Both the position numbers and the translations under genes were made by a program. Source: Lineus longissimus (lineage: Eukaryota; Nemertea; Pilidiophora; Heteronemertea; Lineidae). Taken from it: 64,000 bases of DNA. Below the pieces are notes generated by a model. The model did no database searches. It was given only the letters and a program-made list of their open reading frames with translations, and was not told the DNA's origin. Positions 21,874 to 33,101 of this stretch are shown piece after piece. Position 1 is the stretch's first letter. The number at the start of each line of letters is the position of its first letter. The stretch spans positions 19,200,219 to 19,264,218 of the forward strand of contig NC_088315.1 of assembly GCF_910592395.1 (NCBI RefSeq), written 5' to 3'.

Positions 21874-24800
21874 CTAATATTTTGCCGGTTCTCTCGGTCT
21901 TATCTCCGGAACTTCACATCTTTCCATTCCCCTCGGTATTTTGTTTCCACCAGCTTCTCGTCGGGAACGTGCACTCTCTTGTGTTTCATCAGCTTCTTCC
22001 GTTGCACTCCCGCTTTCACCCGGACTTTGCGCACCCGAGACTGTTTCATTCTCAGTCACCTTGTGCTTTCGCAATCCCTGCAGATGTAGACTTTCCTGCG
22101 TGTTGGATGTTCCTGCATATGCTCTATTCTGATTTCCCACGCCTACAGAGGTCTGTTGTTTCATCTCGTTCTTCCGCTCCTGCTCTTCCTCTCTTTCCCT
22201 CACCTGCTTTTCCTTATCAACTCTCCTTCTCTCCTGCTCTTCCTCTCTTTCCCTCACCTGCTTTTCCTTATCAACTCTCCTTCTCTCCTGCTCTTCCTCT
22301 CTTTCCCTCACCTGCTTTTCCTTATCAACTCTCCTTCTCTCCTGCTCTTTATTCCTCTCCGACCTTCTCATATCAGTAACTTCGACATCAACCTTGTCAT
22401 CGATCGCCAAAGCTTTGCTGCGGAGGAATTCATCAGTGTTGACCAATCTTTTCAACGCCGTCCAACTAATGCCATCGGTGGCTTGCTTATTAATCTTACC
22501 TCTGTCGATCAGCTGCGGTACATTTTTTAACTGTCTGGTGTTTGTAGAGTAGAGTACTATGAACCTGAAAATACAATCACCTATTTATTCAGAATTAATG
22601 AAAGATAGTCAGTAAGAACTTGTTTGATTAATCACTCACCATGTAAATGTTGATGACATTACCGTATCCCCTCTTTTTCAAGTCAGTTTAAGTGTAAGCT
22701 AACCTTCTGATATATATGAAAGACTAGAAAACGCTTAAAGAGTACAATGACATTTGCACAGTGCAACGTCAAGTACCAACCAACAATAGTGCCTATAAGT
22801 TGCATGGTAAATTGGGAGTTCGGACAGTTTTGGTGTAGTATTTGTGAGTGTTTCTGTGCGGCAGTAATTCCCCTACAACAGATCAGGCCCCAAAGGTTGT
22901 TGTTTGCTTAGTGGTTGCTTAATCTATGAATAGGGGAAACACTGAAAAATGGGGAAAAAACAATCACAGATGTCACCGGTACTACAAGGAACATACTCAT
23001 CACACAATTAGGCCGAATGACAAATTTTTTGGGGTCTTCAGGAACGTTTTGATCTCTCTAGTCAACAGTTAATTATTGCTTACCCCATCAAGTTGCTGAG
23101 TACGCCATCTTGCCATTCGGGACTTCTTTCTTGAACTACATTCTCTCCTTCAACATTGGGCAGCTCATTTCGCATATTCGAGGACAGCGTCTCCAGACTA
23201 CCGAACATTTCTGAGTAAACTCTGCTGAGGTCTTCAAGGGGCAGCTGTTTCTGAATCTCTTGGGTTATAGTAACAGAAAGCTGGTACTTCTTTATGGATT
23301 CTGCTCCGGCATCGGTCTTTTTCTGCCCGGGAAATACTTTCGCAAATGAGTCTTTTGCAAGGCGAGTAATGCCACCGAGGACACTGCCTTTAGTTGAATC
23401 TTCTGCCGCCGACACCGCAGTACATTCCTCTGTCTTGATATCCTTCTCCACTTGTCTCCATCCATTAGTCAATAGTGTATTAAACTGGTCTTCAATGGAT
23501 TTCAAGTCACTTCCATTCAAACTCTTGACATTATCAGACAGTTTCGAGACGATTTCTTCAATCTGGTCATTTCCAGAAGTCTTGCTCTTTGAACGACAAG
23601 GGATGTCATCCAGGGCATGCTTACAGCCTATGTACCCACTGGCGAATTCTGAGACGGTATCAGTTCTTAACTTTCCAGCACCTTCCAGGAGGTCACTGCA
23701 AACCGTACCTGTTCGTCCTTTAGTTGTACGGATTTCCTGGCCTGGACTAATGTGACCAAGAAACCAAAGGTAGGATCCAATTATTTCAAGTTTCTGCATG
23801 TAGCCACCGTCTGCGTGTTGTGTTCCTTCTCCTATTTGCAGTGCCATTTCAAAAAGCTTCTGCAGCAGATGAAGAGCTTCAACCCGGTCATGGTCTGGCA
23901 CAACATTATTTCTGGAATAAAAACGAGCACTTTTTGAGATGATGCATACAAGGGAACAAAAAAAATTGTATAAAGAAATGCACATCGTTGATAAGCAAAA
24001 CACCTAAATCCTATGACCACACATTGACATGATATGCGAATTGCTTTGTCAAATCAAAATGAGATTATACTCTTGCTAGTATCATAGGTTTCAAGATGGA
24101 GACATATTTCCGATGTCTCCTTTTTCTGATTCCTGAATTTATCCACAAGATAAATGAACATGTACAGTACTCACTGTTTCCTTGGTTTTACCTGCTTCTT
24201 TAATTCTTCAATTTTCTCTCTCAGAGCCCAGGCTTTCTCCACTGCCTCAGATGGGTAGAGGTTTTCAGTGTAGTACCAGTCGATGTCCCCTCTCACACGG
24301 CGCATATGACTGATGGTGCTCAGGCAAATCTGCTGCAGGGCTTTCCATCTGTCAACAGAAGATACATAATGGCAATTACAATAGTCGTACTTCCACCTAT
24401 CAAATCCCTGTGTCTTTTGCGCTTACACCTATGAATTGCCGTGTCTAAATAGACCCGTGTGTCAAATCCCCGTGTCTATTAGCCCCATCGAGCTCGATGG
24501 GGCTAATCGGGGGCTAATTTAGACCCGTGTTCAACACTGGTTTTTTGATAGGTGGAATCTGAATAGCCCCGGCAATTGCAAGTTCTAAGACCCGGCGACA
24601 GATGGCGCGGTGTAGTTGCCTCGGTAAAAAAACAAGTCTTTACCAGTATCGATGTACTGCATAAAACATTGGAGAGGTCTGCACGGTTTCTCTTTGGCCT
24701 GCAAGCCTATCCTTTTACAGGCACAGGCAATAGAATAGAAATGATTCGGGTAAAGGTGTCATACCAATGATGTAATTGTTGCATAGCCATTCTCCTCACC

Positions 24801-25931
24801 CTGACTTGGCAGAGTCAGCATTGTCAGATATGTTCGACCAAATAACATAGGTAACATCACATAGCAAGGAGGGAAGTGCATGTGCTGTGTGAATTACCCT
24901 GGTATTCAGGATATCCTAGAGGGCTCCCATCAGCTGAATAAAAAAACTCACCTGCACAAGAAATTGTATGCTGTCTCCACAAATACCAATGGTTTCCAGA
25001 ATTCTTTCTGCTTGTCCTCTGACAACTTGCCAGCCTGCTTGACATTGGCCTTCATGTTCTTCTCAACCACCTCCTTGCATTCGTTGTACCATTTGTCAGC
25101 GAGTTGTTCGATTTTGACCAGGAATTCAAGCGCCGCCTTCAAATTTGGTAGGGCCAGAGTCAATGCAACTTTCGCCAGGAGACCGTTTTCTATCTTTTTT
25201 GAGACACCATGATATTCATCCCTTGGGACTTCCAACTCTTCCAACTCTAACTCCAAAATCTTCCAATCTGTGTCCTTGGTGACAGTTTCAAGGTCTTCAT
25301 TCCAAATTTTATTCTTTATTATTTCCTCTAGTCGATCAGCTTTGATCCAATATTCATCCCGATTGGTTTTTTTAAGTGCACCATTCTTCTTGTCCACTTC
25401 TTCGAGGAATCCAATTGTGTCCTCCAGTTCACGGATGACTGTTTTAAAGGACCCCTCAGCTTTCTTGCATGCGGCCTTCATGGAGCTGACATGTTTGGTC
25501 ACCGATTGAACATCAGCAAGAGCAAAGTCGGCGAACCCATCAAGCAGTTTCAAGTAGGCGATGTGGAGTTTCTCCAGGATGTCACTGGCACCAATCTTGA
25601 AGCTCGTCAACATCAAGTTCCAGGCGTCACAGAGTTTAACGATATCGAAGAGGCAGCTTTGGACCTTAATCATTTGGTCTGCGTCCTTGGCCGTGGCGTT
25701 GGTAGCAACGTAGAGAAACTCCCCTGCTTCCTTCAGGTAATTCTTCATCAGGGGTGTCATCAACTCCCTGTTTAGGAACTTCATGGCTTCCACCACACCA
25801 TTGTCGTTGTTCTTTGGAATCTCCAACTGATCCTGACCTTCAGCCATTTCTAGAACGAGACAAGCGGCAATGAGGTTTGATGAGGACATGATTACACGGA
25901 CCAGACCCAGCAAGAAACTCAAAGTTGGCAT
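21874..25931 (-). CDS. Unrecognised 890-aa helical/coiled-coil protein (4 exons)
   Basis: Exons (minus): 25931-24952, 24348-24175, 23911-23084, 22564-21874; 2673 nt, all junctions in phase. The exon 2 donor is the GTGAGT at 24174. A nearer gtaaaa would break the frame. Residues 1-30 are fairly hydrophobic and could be a signal peptide or anchor. Residues about 35-380 are rich in Leu/Lys/Glu and look like long helices (for example LKAALEFLVKIEQLADKW). Residues about 385-660 are mixed helical and polar. The C-terminal exon holds three identical 18-residue charged repeats (QERRRVDKEKQVREREEE, about 735-790), a likely single-helix or coiled coil, followed by a disordered Ser/Glu tail. I recognise no family, catalytic motif or homologue, and do not infer a function. 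Either of the next in-frame Met codons (residues 15 and 29) could be the true start. Confidence 0.85.
24391..24556. mobile_element. Palindromic MITE in intron 1 of the 890-aa gene
   Basis: Ends TTCCACCTATCAAA / TTTTGATAGGTGGAA are inverted. The centre is a perfect 30-bp palindrome built on CCCCATCGAGCTCGATGGGG (24478-24507). Confidence 0.8.
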
Positions 25932-26458
25932 CTTCAGAAGTGGTCATTACCAAACTTTTGCCAACACCATTTTTTAAAGGCGGGTTATTAAGAGGCGCTC
26001 GGGGTCTTTTTTGTGGTCGTAGAGTGAGCAATTCCCAGACAAGGAGTTGGTCGTGGTTCAAGCAAAAAAAGTTTCGACCCACATGGAAACACCACGGATG
26101 CGCCCGCTGTCCGATATCATGAGAGAAGTTCAAATTGCGGGATTCGTCTTCACTTTGCCGAATGGTGGGGCGTACGGTAATATACGATCAAAAGTACTGT
26201 AGACACCGATCTATGACTGGTTCATTATTTGAGGCATGACCGCCCCCAGTTTGTTATGTAATGATCGAGCAGGCCAAATGCAAGGTCTTCATACTAATTG
26301 GCTCAAACTTGTCAGTCTTCAGATTGAGGTTAGTTGATTGACAGTGGTTGGCCTTTGGAATGAACTGATCACTAGTGCCCCTTCTATCAGTTGTCTACTT
26401 GTATTGCCAAGATTGATTTGCAACGAATCTTCAATAAAAGAAATCGCTTTGATGATAA
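25932..26458. other. Upstream region of the 890-aa gene
   Basis: No repeats recognised; likely holds its promoter and 5' UTR. Confidence 0.4.
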
Positions 26459-26757
26459 AGTGAAGTTAAAAGTTAAAAGTTAAAGTTTAGGGTTTATAGT
26501 CTGATATCAAATACGATATAGGTTATCATCAGACTTTCAGTTTAACCCCGGTCTGTCCTGAAACCTTTCAGTAGACCACAGATGAGCTGCTCAACCAGCG
26601 CTACATTTCTGACCGGTACCCATTTCTACACCTGGGTCCAGAGAGGCAAGGAAGACAAAGAGACCTGCCTACAGTCTCACGCCGACAGTGGGGATCGAAC
26701 CCGGGACCTCTTGACCGCTGGTCGAGAGTCCAAGCCACTACACCACAGCGGCTTCTG
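26459..26757 (-). mobile_element. Complete tRNA-derived SINE
   Basis: On the minus strand the head reads CGCTGTGGTGTAGTGGCTTG (A box) and GGGTTCGATCCCCACTG (B box). The body includes GGACCCAGGTGTAGAAATGG and GGTTGAGCAGCTCATCTG, and the tail is an (AACTTTT)n-like repeat at 26459-26490. The same 3' body occurs at 1925-2045. Confidence 0.85.
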
Positions 26758-26811
26758 AACTCTTACGACAAATTGGTGTCGCCCACCATCGTCGCCCATC
26801 ATCGTCCCGAT

Positions 26812-26970
26812 TGAACAATATTGAATGACATCCAAACACAAGGCGCATAATAACTACGGGGGCTTGGATTGCATGGACTCACCGATCGAAGACCGTTTCT
26901 GGATATTCAAGCCAAGCCACTTAGATATTATGCGCATTGTCGTTGGATGCCTTTCAACATTATTCAAAAT
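26812..26970. mobile_element. Foldback element, about 159 bp
   Basis: Arms 26812-26868 and 26912-26970 are imperfect inverted copies (TTGAACAATATTGAA..., GGCGCATAAT / ATTATGCGCATTG, CATCCAA / TTGGATG). Confidence 0.8.
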
Positions 26971-27082
26971 AGAGGGAGGGAGGGAGGGAGAGAGAGATAC
27001 ACCTAAAATCACTTAAGAAGACCTCCTGAGTCAACTGTATTCCACCAAATAAAGAACAAAGGGGTTAGTCTAAAACTCGTGT

Positions 27083-27313
27083 TACCATCGTTTGTGTTAC
27101 TGACGATCTTATTACTAACTTAAATTAGGGGAAGGATCTCTGGGGATAGTCGATCATCAGACCTCTGGGAGGCCGTGGAGCCCAGTACGTAACATGGTAG
27201 CAGAGCGTAGTTACCATATTTTGTGTTAATTGACGATCTCATTACTAACTTCAAGTAGGGGAAGGATCTCTTGGGACAGTCGATCGAACATCAGACCTCT
27301 GGGAGGACGTGGA
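27083..27313. repeat. Two-copy tandem duplication, about 125 bp unit
   Basis: TTACCAT-TTTGTGTTA, TATTACTAACTT, AGGGGAAGGATCTCT and CATCAGACCTCTGGGAGG recur in order. Confidence 0.85.
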
Positions 27314-27901
27314 TAATTCCCCCCTCCAACAGTAACGTCATGCTCAAATTAATGAAGTGGTCTTAAAATCGGTGAGATTTAGAAACGGTCTTGAATCAAA
27401 GCCTATGAGGCGAGCCCGCTATGGCCTTGATATGAAAGTGAAAGTAAAAACAGTTTCTCAGCAGCAGCTCTAAGGGGTAATTCAACTCAGGCGTATTTAT
27501 AGAGTTGATACGAAAGTGAAAGTAAGGGCCATTGACCTCATGACGAAAACATCGACTGAATTGAAACGTTTAGGGTACACCCCTATATGAGATCACTTGG
27601 GAAATGTGTCAATCTGACCACTAGACTATTATTGGCAGGAGCCAGGTTGGTCACTTGCACGAAACTGACCAGAGGGGCCTCTCCTATCTCACAGTATATC
27701 GAAACTACCAAGTATTGGTGATTGTCCGAGGCTATACTATTGCTGAATCAACACGACCCAGTATCCTTACTGCGCATAAGACCACTAATCCCCTCCCCCC
27801 CCCCCCCCCAATCTGGTCTGGATCTGGTTAGGGTAAAGGTGAGGCCGGTCTACTGCGTCCGGAGTGTACGAATGATACGATGTATAAATTGGCCACGATA
27901 T

Positions 27902-28092
27902 CTAAAAGGGGACTAAGGCAGGAGCTGGGGTATGCAATTTGCCCGATGGTTTCCATACGCTAAGTGAGTTAGGGAACTAGGTCTGGTTTGACCCTAGCGG
28001 CTGAAGTGTGAGCTGTGCTATGGTCGTGACACCTACCGGTGACTCATGTAACTTAATCTGGCCCACTTGGCCCGTGCCTATTGTTGCCCTTT
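27902..28092. mobile_element. MITE-like element, GGACTATAGGCAGGAGC family
   Basis: Starts AAAAGGGGACTAAGGCAGGAGC and ends near TTGCCCTTTAA. Directly followed by another copy of the family (28096 onward). Confidence 0.6.
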
Positions 28093-28095
28093 AAC

Positions 28096-29262
28096 ATGTT
28101 TAAAAGGGGAACTATAGGTAGGTCCTAGGGCGTCAAATTGGTGGTCTATGATTAACCATCTTTAGACAGGAGCTTGTTAAAGAGACTCACCAAGGAGACC
28201 AAATTAGGATGACGCGATGGGCTGCCCGGGAGCGAAATTTTTTTCTGCAGGATACTTCTGCCACAGTGTACATCTGACAGCCAATCACAATTGGCGCGAT
28301 CTTTGACGTCACACTGTTTATTTATGCATGATAATGCAAATACAATGGACGATACCGAGTCGCATGCCGAGTGCCACTTCAACTGTGAATGTGACAATAG
28401 TTCATTGTCTGACCCCAATTATGCTCAACTCAAGGTTTGTGTCGTAGTGTTTAGGAATGAATTGCACAGATTCATTGTAAAATTGATGATATTATGCATA
28501 CAAAAGAGGCATCAGCTGATCTGATCGCTACATTGCAGTGCATGCATTGATTTGTGAAATTTTAAGGGGCAGTGACACTGACAGTGTTGCCAATGTTGAT
28601 AATTATTAAAGGGACAGTGTATCCGATGTCTCGCGATTTGTGAAATTTTAAGGGGCAGTGACACTGACAGTGTTGCCAATGTTGATAATTATTAAAGGGA
28701 CAGTGTATCCGATGTCTGCTGTTGAAGGTATCAGGCCTATTTTGGTAGTTTGAACATTGTTGAAGGGCCATTGTATAAAACACATTTTGACAAGCAAACA
28801 AAATAAATTGAATGGTGGCGCCACCTATGCATATACAGCAGAACTAGTTACACGGTTGACAGATAAACATTCAACCTCGGCTATTTTGCCGAGCACAGTG
28901 CGCCTTTAACAGACAAGTCCAATAAATACAGTCCACTCGACAATGAAAATACATGTTAAGATACTGCAAATAAATATATTTTAGCTAATATACTCCTCTA
29001 ACCATTTGCTAACTTGTTCTTTCCAAGATTATCAGAACACGTGGCATTGTTGACATTATTGCGCCATGTGGAAAGATGATGTCAACAAAGACACGTGCTT
29101 GCCTTGAATTCTGATTGGCTGTCAGATGTACACTATGGCAGAAGTATCCTGCAGAAAAAAATTTCGCTGCCCGGGAGTCTATTTTCGGTATGCTGTGAAG
29201 AAAGACCCCTATTGGCGACTCTGTGCAATAATCGGACCCCTGCTTGCAGGTGCCCTTTAAAG
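28096..29262. mobile_element. Nested insertion: MITE-like copy split by a 0.96-kb DNA element
   Basis: The outer element starts AAAAGGGGAACTATAGGTAGG at 28101 and resumes after 29180 with CCCCTATTGGCGACT, matching the intact copy at 14.69 kb, ending TGCCCTTTAAAG. The inner element (28221-29178) has 67-bp inverted arms: CCCGGGAGCGAAATTT ... GACAGCCAATCA against TGATTGGCTGTCAGATG ... AAATTTCGCTGCCCGGG. Its interior has no transposase and includes an 86-bp tandem duplication (28553-28724). Confidence 0.85.
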
Positions 29263-29837
29263 ACCTACAGTTATGCTACGGCCCTATCGGCCTATGACCA
29301 AACGAACCACTTCTGTGATGGTCATACGGGAAGACAGCAAACATCTACACTTATTATATTCCACGGAGGGTATATCAAAAACTTACCTTAAACGCGGTGG
29401 TTCCTATTCGTTGAAAGTGGTCGAGCTCCTGCCTTCCAAATCAGGAAATGGTAGCCAACAACAGTTGACCTATACCCAACACCTAAAGGAAAACTTGGGA
29501 TTCCCAACTTTCCTTGATTTGCCTTTTAAAATGGGAATCCCCGCCTCCAGGGTCCAATTCGTAGGCCTCTACACGCATTATGCTGTAGCATAATATCATT
29601 CTGATCCGTGGGCTGAGGCCGATCGATTGTGTAATCAACATTCCGCTCATTCGGATAACCAGTCTATCCTAATGTATACCGTGAAACTGGGACACTGAGA
29701 AAAGAAATATACCACTATAATGCCGCTTATCTACTACATATGCTATGGCATTGTGATGACTATACATGTCTATATCTCATGTCATAATCCATCCTGAGCT
29801 TCAGGTTTTTGATACTCCTACGTCCCATACAATGTTT

Positions 29838-29888
29838 AGCTCACCTCTTAGCAGAGGTGAGCTTATCCCATACCGTGGCGTCCGTCGT

Positions 29889-29971
<83 letters not shown>

Positions 29972-30995
29972 CGTCGTCCGTTAGCAGGGCACGTTTCGTA
30001 ACTGTTAGAGCTATTGAGTTGAAACTTGGTACACATGTACCCTTATGTAATGACACCTTGGAGACCAAGTTTCGGTCCGATTCGTTTCATGGTTTGGCCA
30101 CCAGGGGGCCAAACGTTAAAAGTGAAAATATGCAATATCTCCCTTAATAGTAGTCGGGAAATTTTGAAAAAAATATGGTAGGTACTTCTAGCAAAGGTGC
30201 ATCATATATCCTCCGGGTTTTTGATTTGACCTCCTTTTCAAGGTCACAGAGGTCAAATGGTGTAGATTGGCCGTTAGGATGTAACGATGGCACGTTTCTA
30301 AACTGCAATGACTATTGATACCAAATTTGGTACACATTTACCCCTTAGTCAGGTGATCTCAGGGACCAAAGTTTGGTCCAATATGATTCACCACTTGACC
30401 ACCAGGGGGCAAAATCTAAAAACCTTAAAAATGTGATTATTCCTTAACTTCTTGCCCGATTGCCACCAATTTGATATCATGGGTACATCTAACCACCATA
30501 CAGTATATGTCACACAGGTTTTTAATTTGACCTTCTTGTCAAGGTCACAGAGGTCAAATGGCATAAATTCGCCGTCAGGCCGTAACTATGGCACGTTTCT
30601 TAACTGCAATGACTATTGATCACAAATTAAGTACACATGTACCCCTTGGTCAGGTGATCTCAGGTACCGAAGTTTGGTGCGATCTGATTTGCCGTTTGGC
30701 CTCCAGGGAGGGGGCCAAATCCTAAATTCTTCAAAATGCCATTATTCCTAGTAATGACTTGCCCGATTGGCACCAATTTTATATCATAGGTACATCTAAT
30801 TCTAACAACCATTCAATGTGTCACCCGGGTCTTCTTTGATTTGACCTACTTTTCAAGGTCACAGAGGTCGAATGTACTGTAAATTGGCCATTTTGGGGAA
30901 ATTGTAATTGCTTGGACCTACATCAAACCTAACACTACATGACACAATACCATGCTCTTTATCCATCTTTCCTCCACATGAGGTGAGCACAATGG
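29838..30995. mobile_element. About 1.16-kb interspersed element with (CGT)n tract and 300-bp internal repeats
   Basis: Begins with the palindromic CTCACCTCTTAGCAGAGGTGAG and a pure (CGT)n run (about 29885-29970). It then has three diverged units of about 300 bp, each with GCACGTTTC-TAACTG, TGGTACACAT and CAAGGTCACAGAGGTC, and ends at GAGGTGAGCACAATGGCCC. No protein is encoded. Confidence 0.8.
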
Positions 30996-31463
30996 CCCTG
31001 GCCATTTCATTGTAATAGCGAGAGCTGGAGCATATGGAAAACCACTGGGTGCCGAGGATGGTCATAATCATGAGGTCTGATCACAAAGTCTATCGGTTTG
31101 TGGTTGATGTATGGGCCAACGACAGATCAGGACAGATCTAACGCTGTTCGTTAAAAAATTGAGAACTCTCAAAACTTCCTATTGTGTAATTTCAAAATTG
31201 CAGACATACAAATACGTTTACTTATAGATAGATACCTTAATATAGTTGTATATATAGCAAATTTGCATTCATGATAACGGCACGCTCATGGTCTTATACG
31301 CCCTTTAAGTTGTCGGGGTATCTTGAGAAGATGCAAAAACTTGGTGGTCAAGATGACAGTACTATGGCACTGTGCATAATTGCACTTCTATTTTCCCGGG
31401 CCACCATGGCAGTAAATACTTCACCCCGACTGGCCTCGTCCCTCTCCTCGACGCTGTGAATAG

Positions 31464-31834
31464 CATTCCGCGAAGTTACTATTTATAGCTCACAAGGTCA
31501 TTTGCATAAGATATTGATGACGTTTTAGTCACGTGACAGTTGGACATCGACACTTATTTCTACGCATTTGAGCTTATTTCAAAGTCAATTATCTTTGACC
31601 CTGCATTGTTTTTAGCATGAATGATACCATAGAGGCAGAGAGAGAAATATTCAGAACAATTATGTAGTATTTCCAACACTCGGACATGTGCCAGATTGAA
31701 TCTAACTGCCCTAGTTAGAAAGCCTGAATCCATAAATCATTACGAAACCGCATGTTTGTCCGACATTGCCTGTATAATTCAGCGATGGGGAAATAGAGGG
31801 CAGCAGCTGCAGTGACGTCATCTTCGCGGAATGC
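31464..31834. mobile_element. 371-bp MITE with GCATTCCGCG termini (copy 2)
   Basis: Same termini and TA flanks as 19631-19995, inverted relative to it. No ORF. Confidence 0.9.
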
Positions 31835-31849
31835 TATAGGATGACGAAA

Positions 31850-33090
31850 TGGACTTCCCGTGAGTCTCGTAAATACCAGACTCCCGCGGGCAGTCCGTTT
31901 CGTCATCTTTCGATAGGCTCTCCATACCGGGCGCCAGGTCTGGACGAGGCCGGTCCTCTGCGTACGGAGCGTAGCAAATACGAACGACGTACCCATGTAA
32001 ATGATAATTACATGCTTCCCCAGTTTTCATTTTCTTCCCCTGAAATAATTTTGCAAACCCGAATGCCATTCTCCAAAGCAGAGGTAATATTCAACCAGAT
32101 TACGTCGATAAATAGTTCCAGTCATGCGCAAGGAGGTTGCCCAAATGCCTGCTGCGCATTGCTCGCACCGATTATGCCAATTGGTGGGTCATAATTGCTG
32201 CCAATCTGGGGCAGAGTCAATAAACGGTGTCAGTCGGTGTCAAACGTTATCAATGGCGAGGTTTGGAGATTGGAGCAGAGTCAGTAAAAGATGCACTACG
32301 AAACCGTCGCCGATGGCGAGGCTTGGAGATTGACAACACAGGGTTAGTAAGGGGTCAAATCATTATGTCATCCTAAGACAAAGAGGTCTCAAAGAGTACG
32401 GGACCTCTGCAGATTCCTTCTCCTTCCTCTTCTTAGACATTTTACAATCTTTTAACCCCTTACTGACCTTTGAATCAATGGGCTGTGCTCCAAGCTACAG
32501 TATTAGCCGAATTCCATGACAGGAACCATGGAACAGCAGTCGAAAACACAATATCAAACATATGAATGGACCCGGGGGGGGGACACCATGGTTTTTTTTA
32601 ACACAGGAAGTTAGCAGGCAGGATTAGGAAGGGGTGTTATATCGGTCTAATCACAGCTGGCAGAGGAGAAGACCAGTTGCAACTCCAATGGGAAACTTGT
32701 TGATGTGACAAATCGGGAGAGGACCAGTAGTCTCAAACACAGGTTAGGGAACACCCAGCGTGGCCTCAAAAATATCACAATCACAAAGGAAGCAAATGTC
32801 ATCAGTGGCAAAGGACATGTCCAGGCGAAGACCATTGACTCCAACACATCAAGGACAGGACCATGAATGCATAATCTCATCCAGGCCAAGAGGACTAATT
32901 GTCTCGTCGAACGTCGCCGCCAGCTGGGTGCTCAAATAGCACATCACATCTATGACAGCAGCCAACACAACGTCAACCCATCCTGACCCAGATAACACGC
33001 GTCAAAATGGGCAGAGGTTGGCTGCGGAGGCAATACCAATGGATGTTCAGTGTGCAGCAAACCAACAATGACAACACCTTTACAGAAATT
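31850..33090. other. Intergenic region with one coding-like fragment
   Basis: At 32652-32870 (+) a frame with protein-like codon use follows a possible acceptor (TCTAATCACAG). It ends at a TGA, and a second open stretch follows. It could be a decayed exon or an ancient element. No family recognised; not called as a gene. Confidence 0.3.
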
Positions 33091-33095
33091 TGAAT

Positions 33096-33101
33096 TTTAT
33101 T
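33096..33101 (-). terminator. Candidate poly(A) signal of tectonic
   Basis: AATAAA on the minus strand about 1.24 kb past the tectonic stop codon, implying a long 3' UTR (33.1-34.34 kb) of AT-rich sequence without obvious repeats. Confidence 0.4.

Noticed and set aside
23080..24003. Membrane protein starting MFCLSTMC
   Set aside because: The hydrophobic start is intron; the exon begins at 23911 and joins the upstream exon in phase.
24192..24197. gtaaaa donor after KKQ in the 890-aa gene
   Set aside because: It gives the wrong phase for the next exon; the GTGAGT at 24174 fits both phase and consensus.
26690..26757. Possible tRNA gene on the minus strand
   Set aside because: A and B boxes are present, but the acceptor and anticodon arms do not pair and a SINE body and tail follow.
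29766..30147. Ser-, Arg- and Val-rich ORFs
   Set aside because: Translations of a pure (CGT)n tract in a transposable element.
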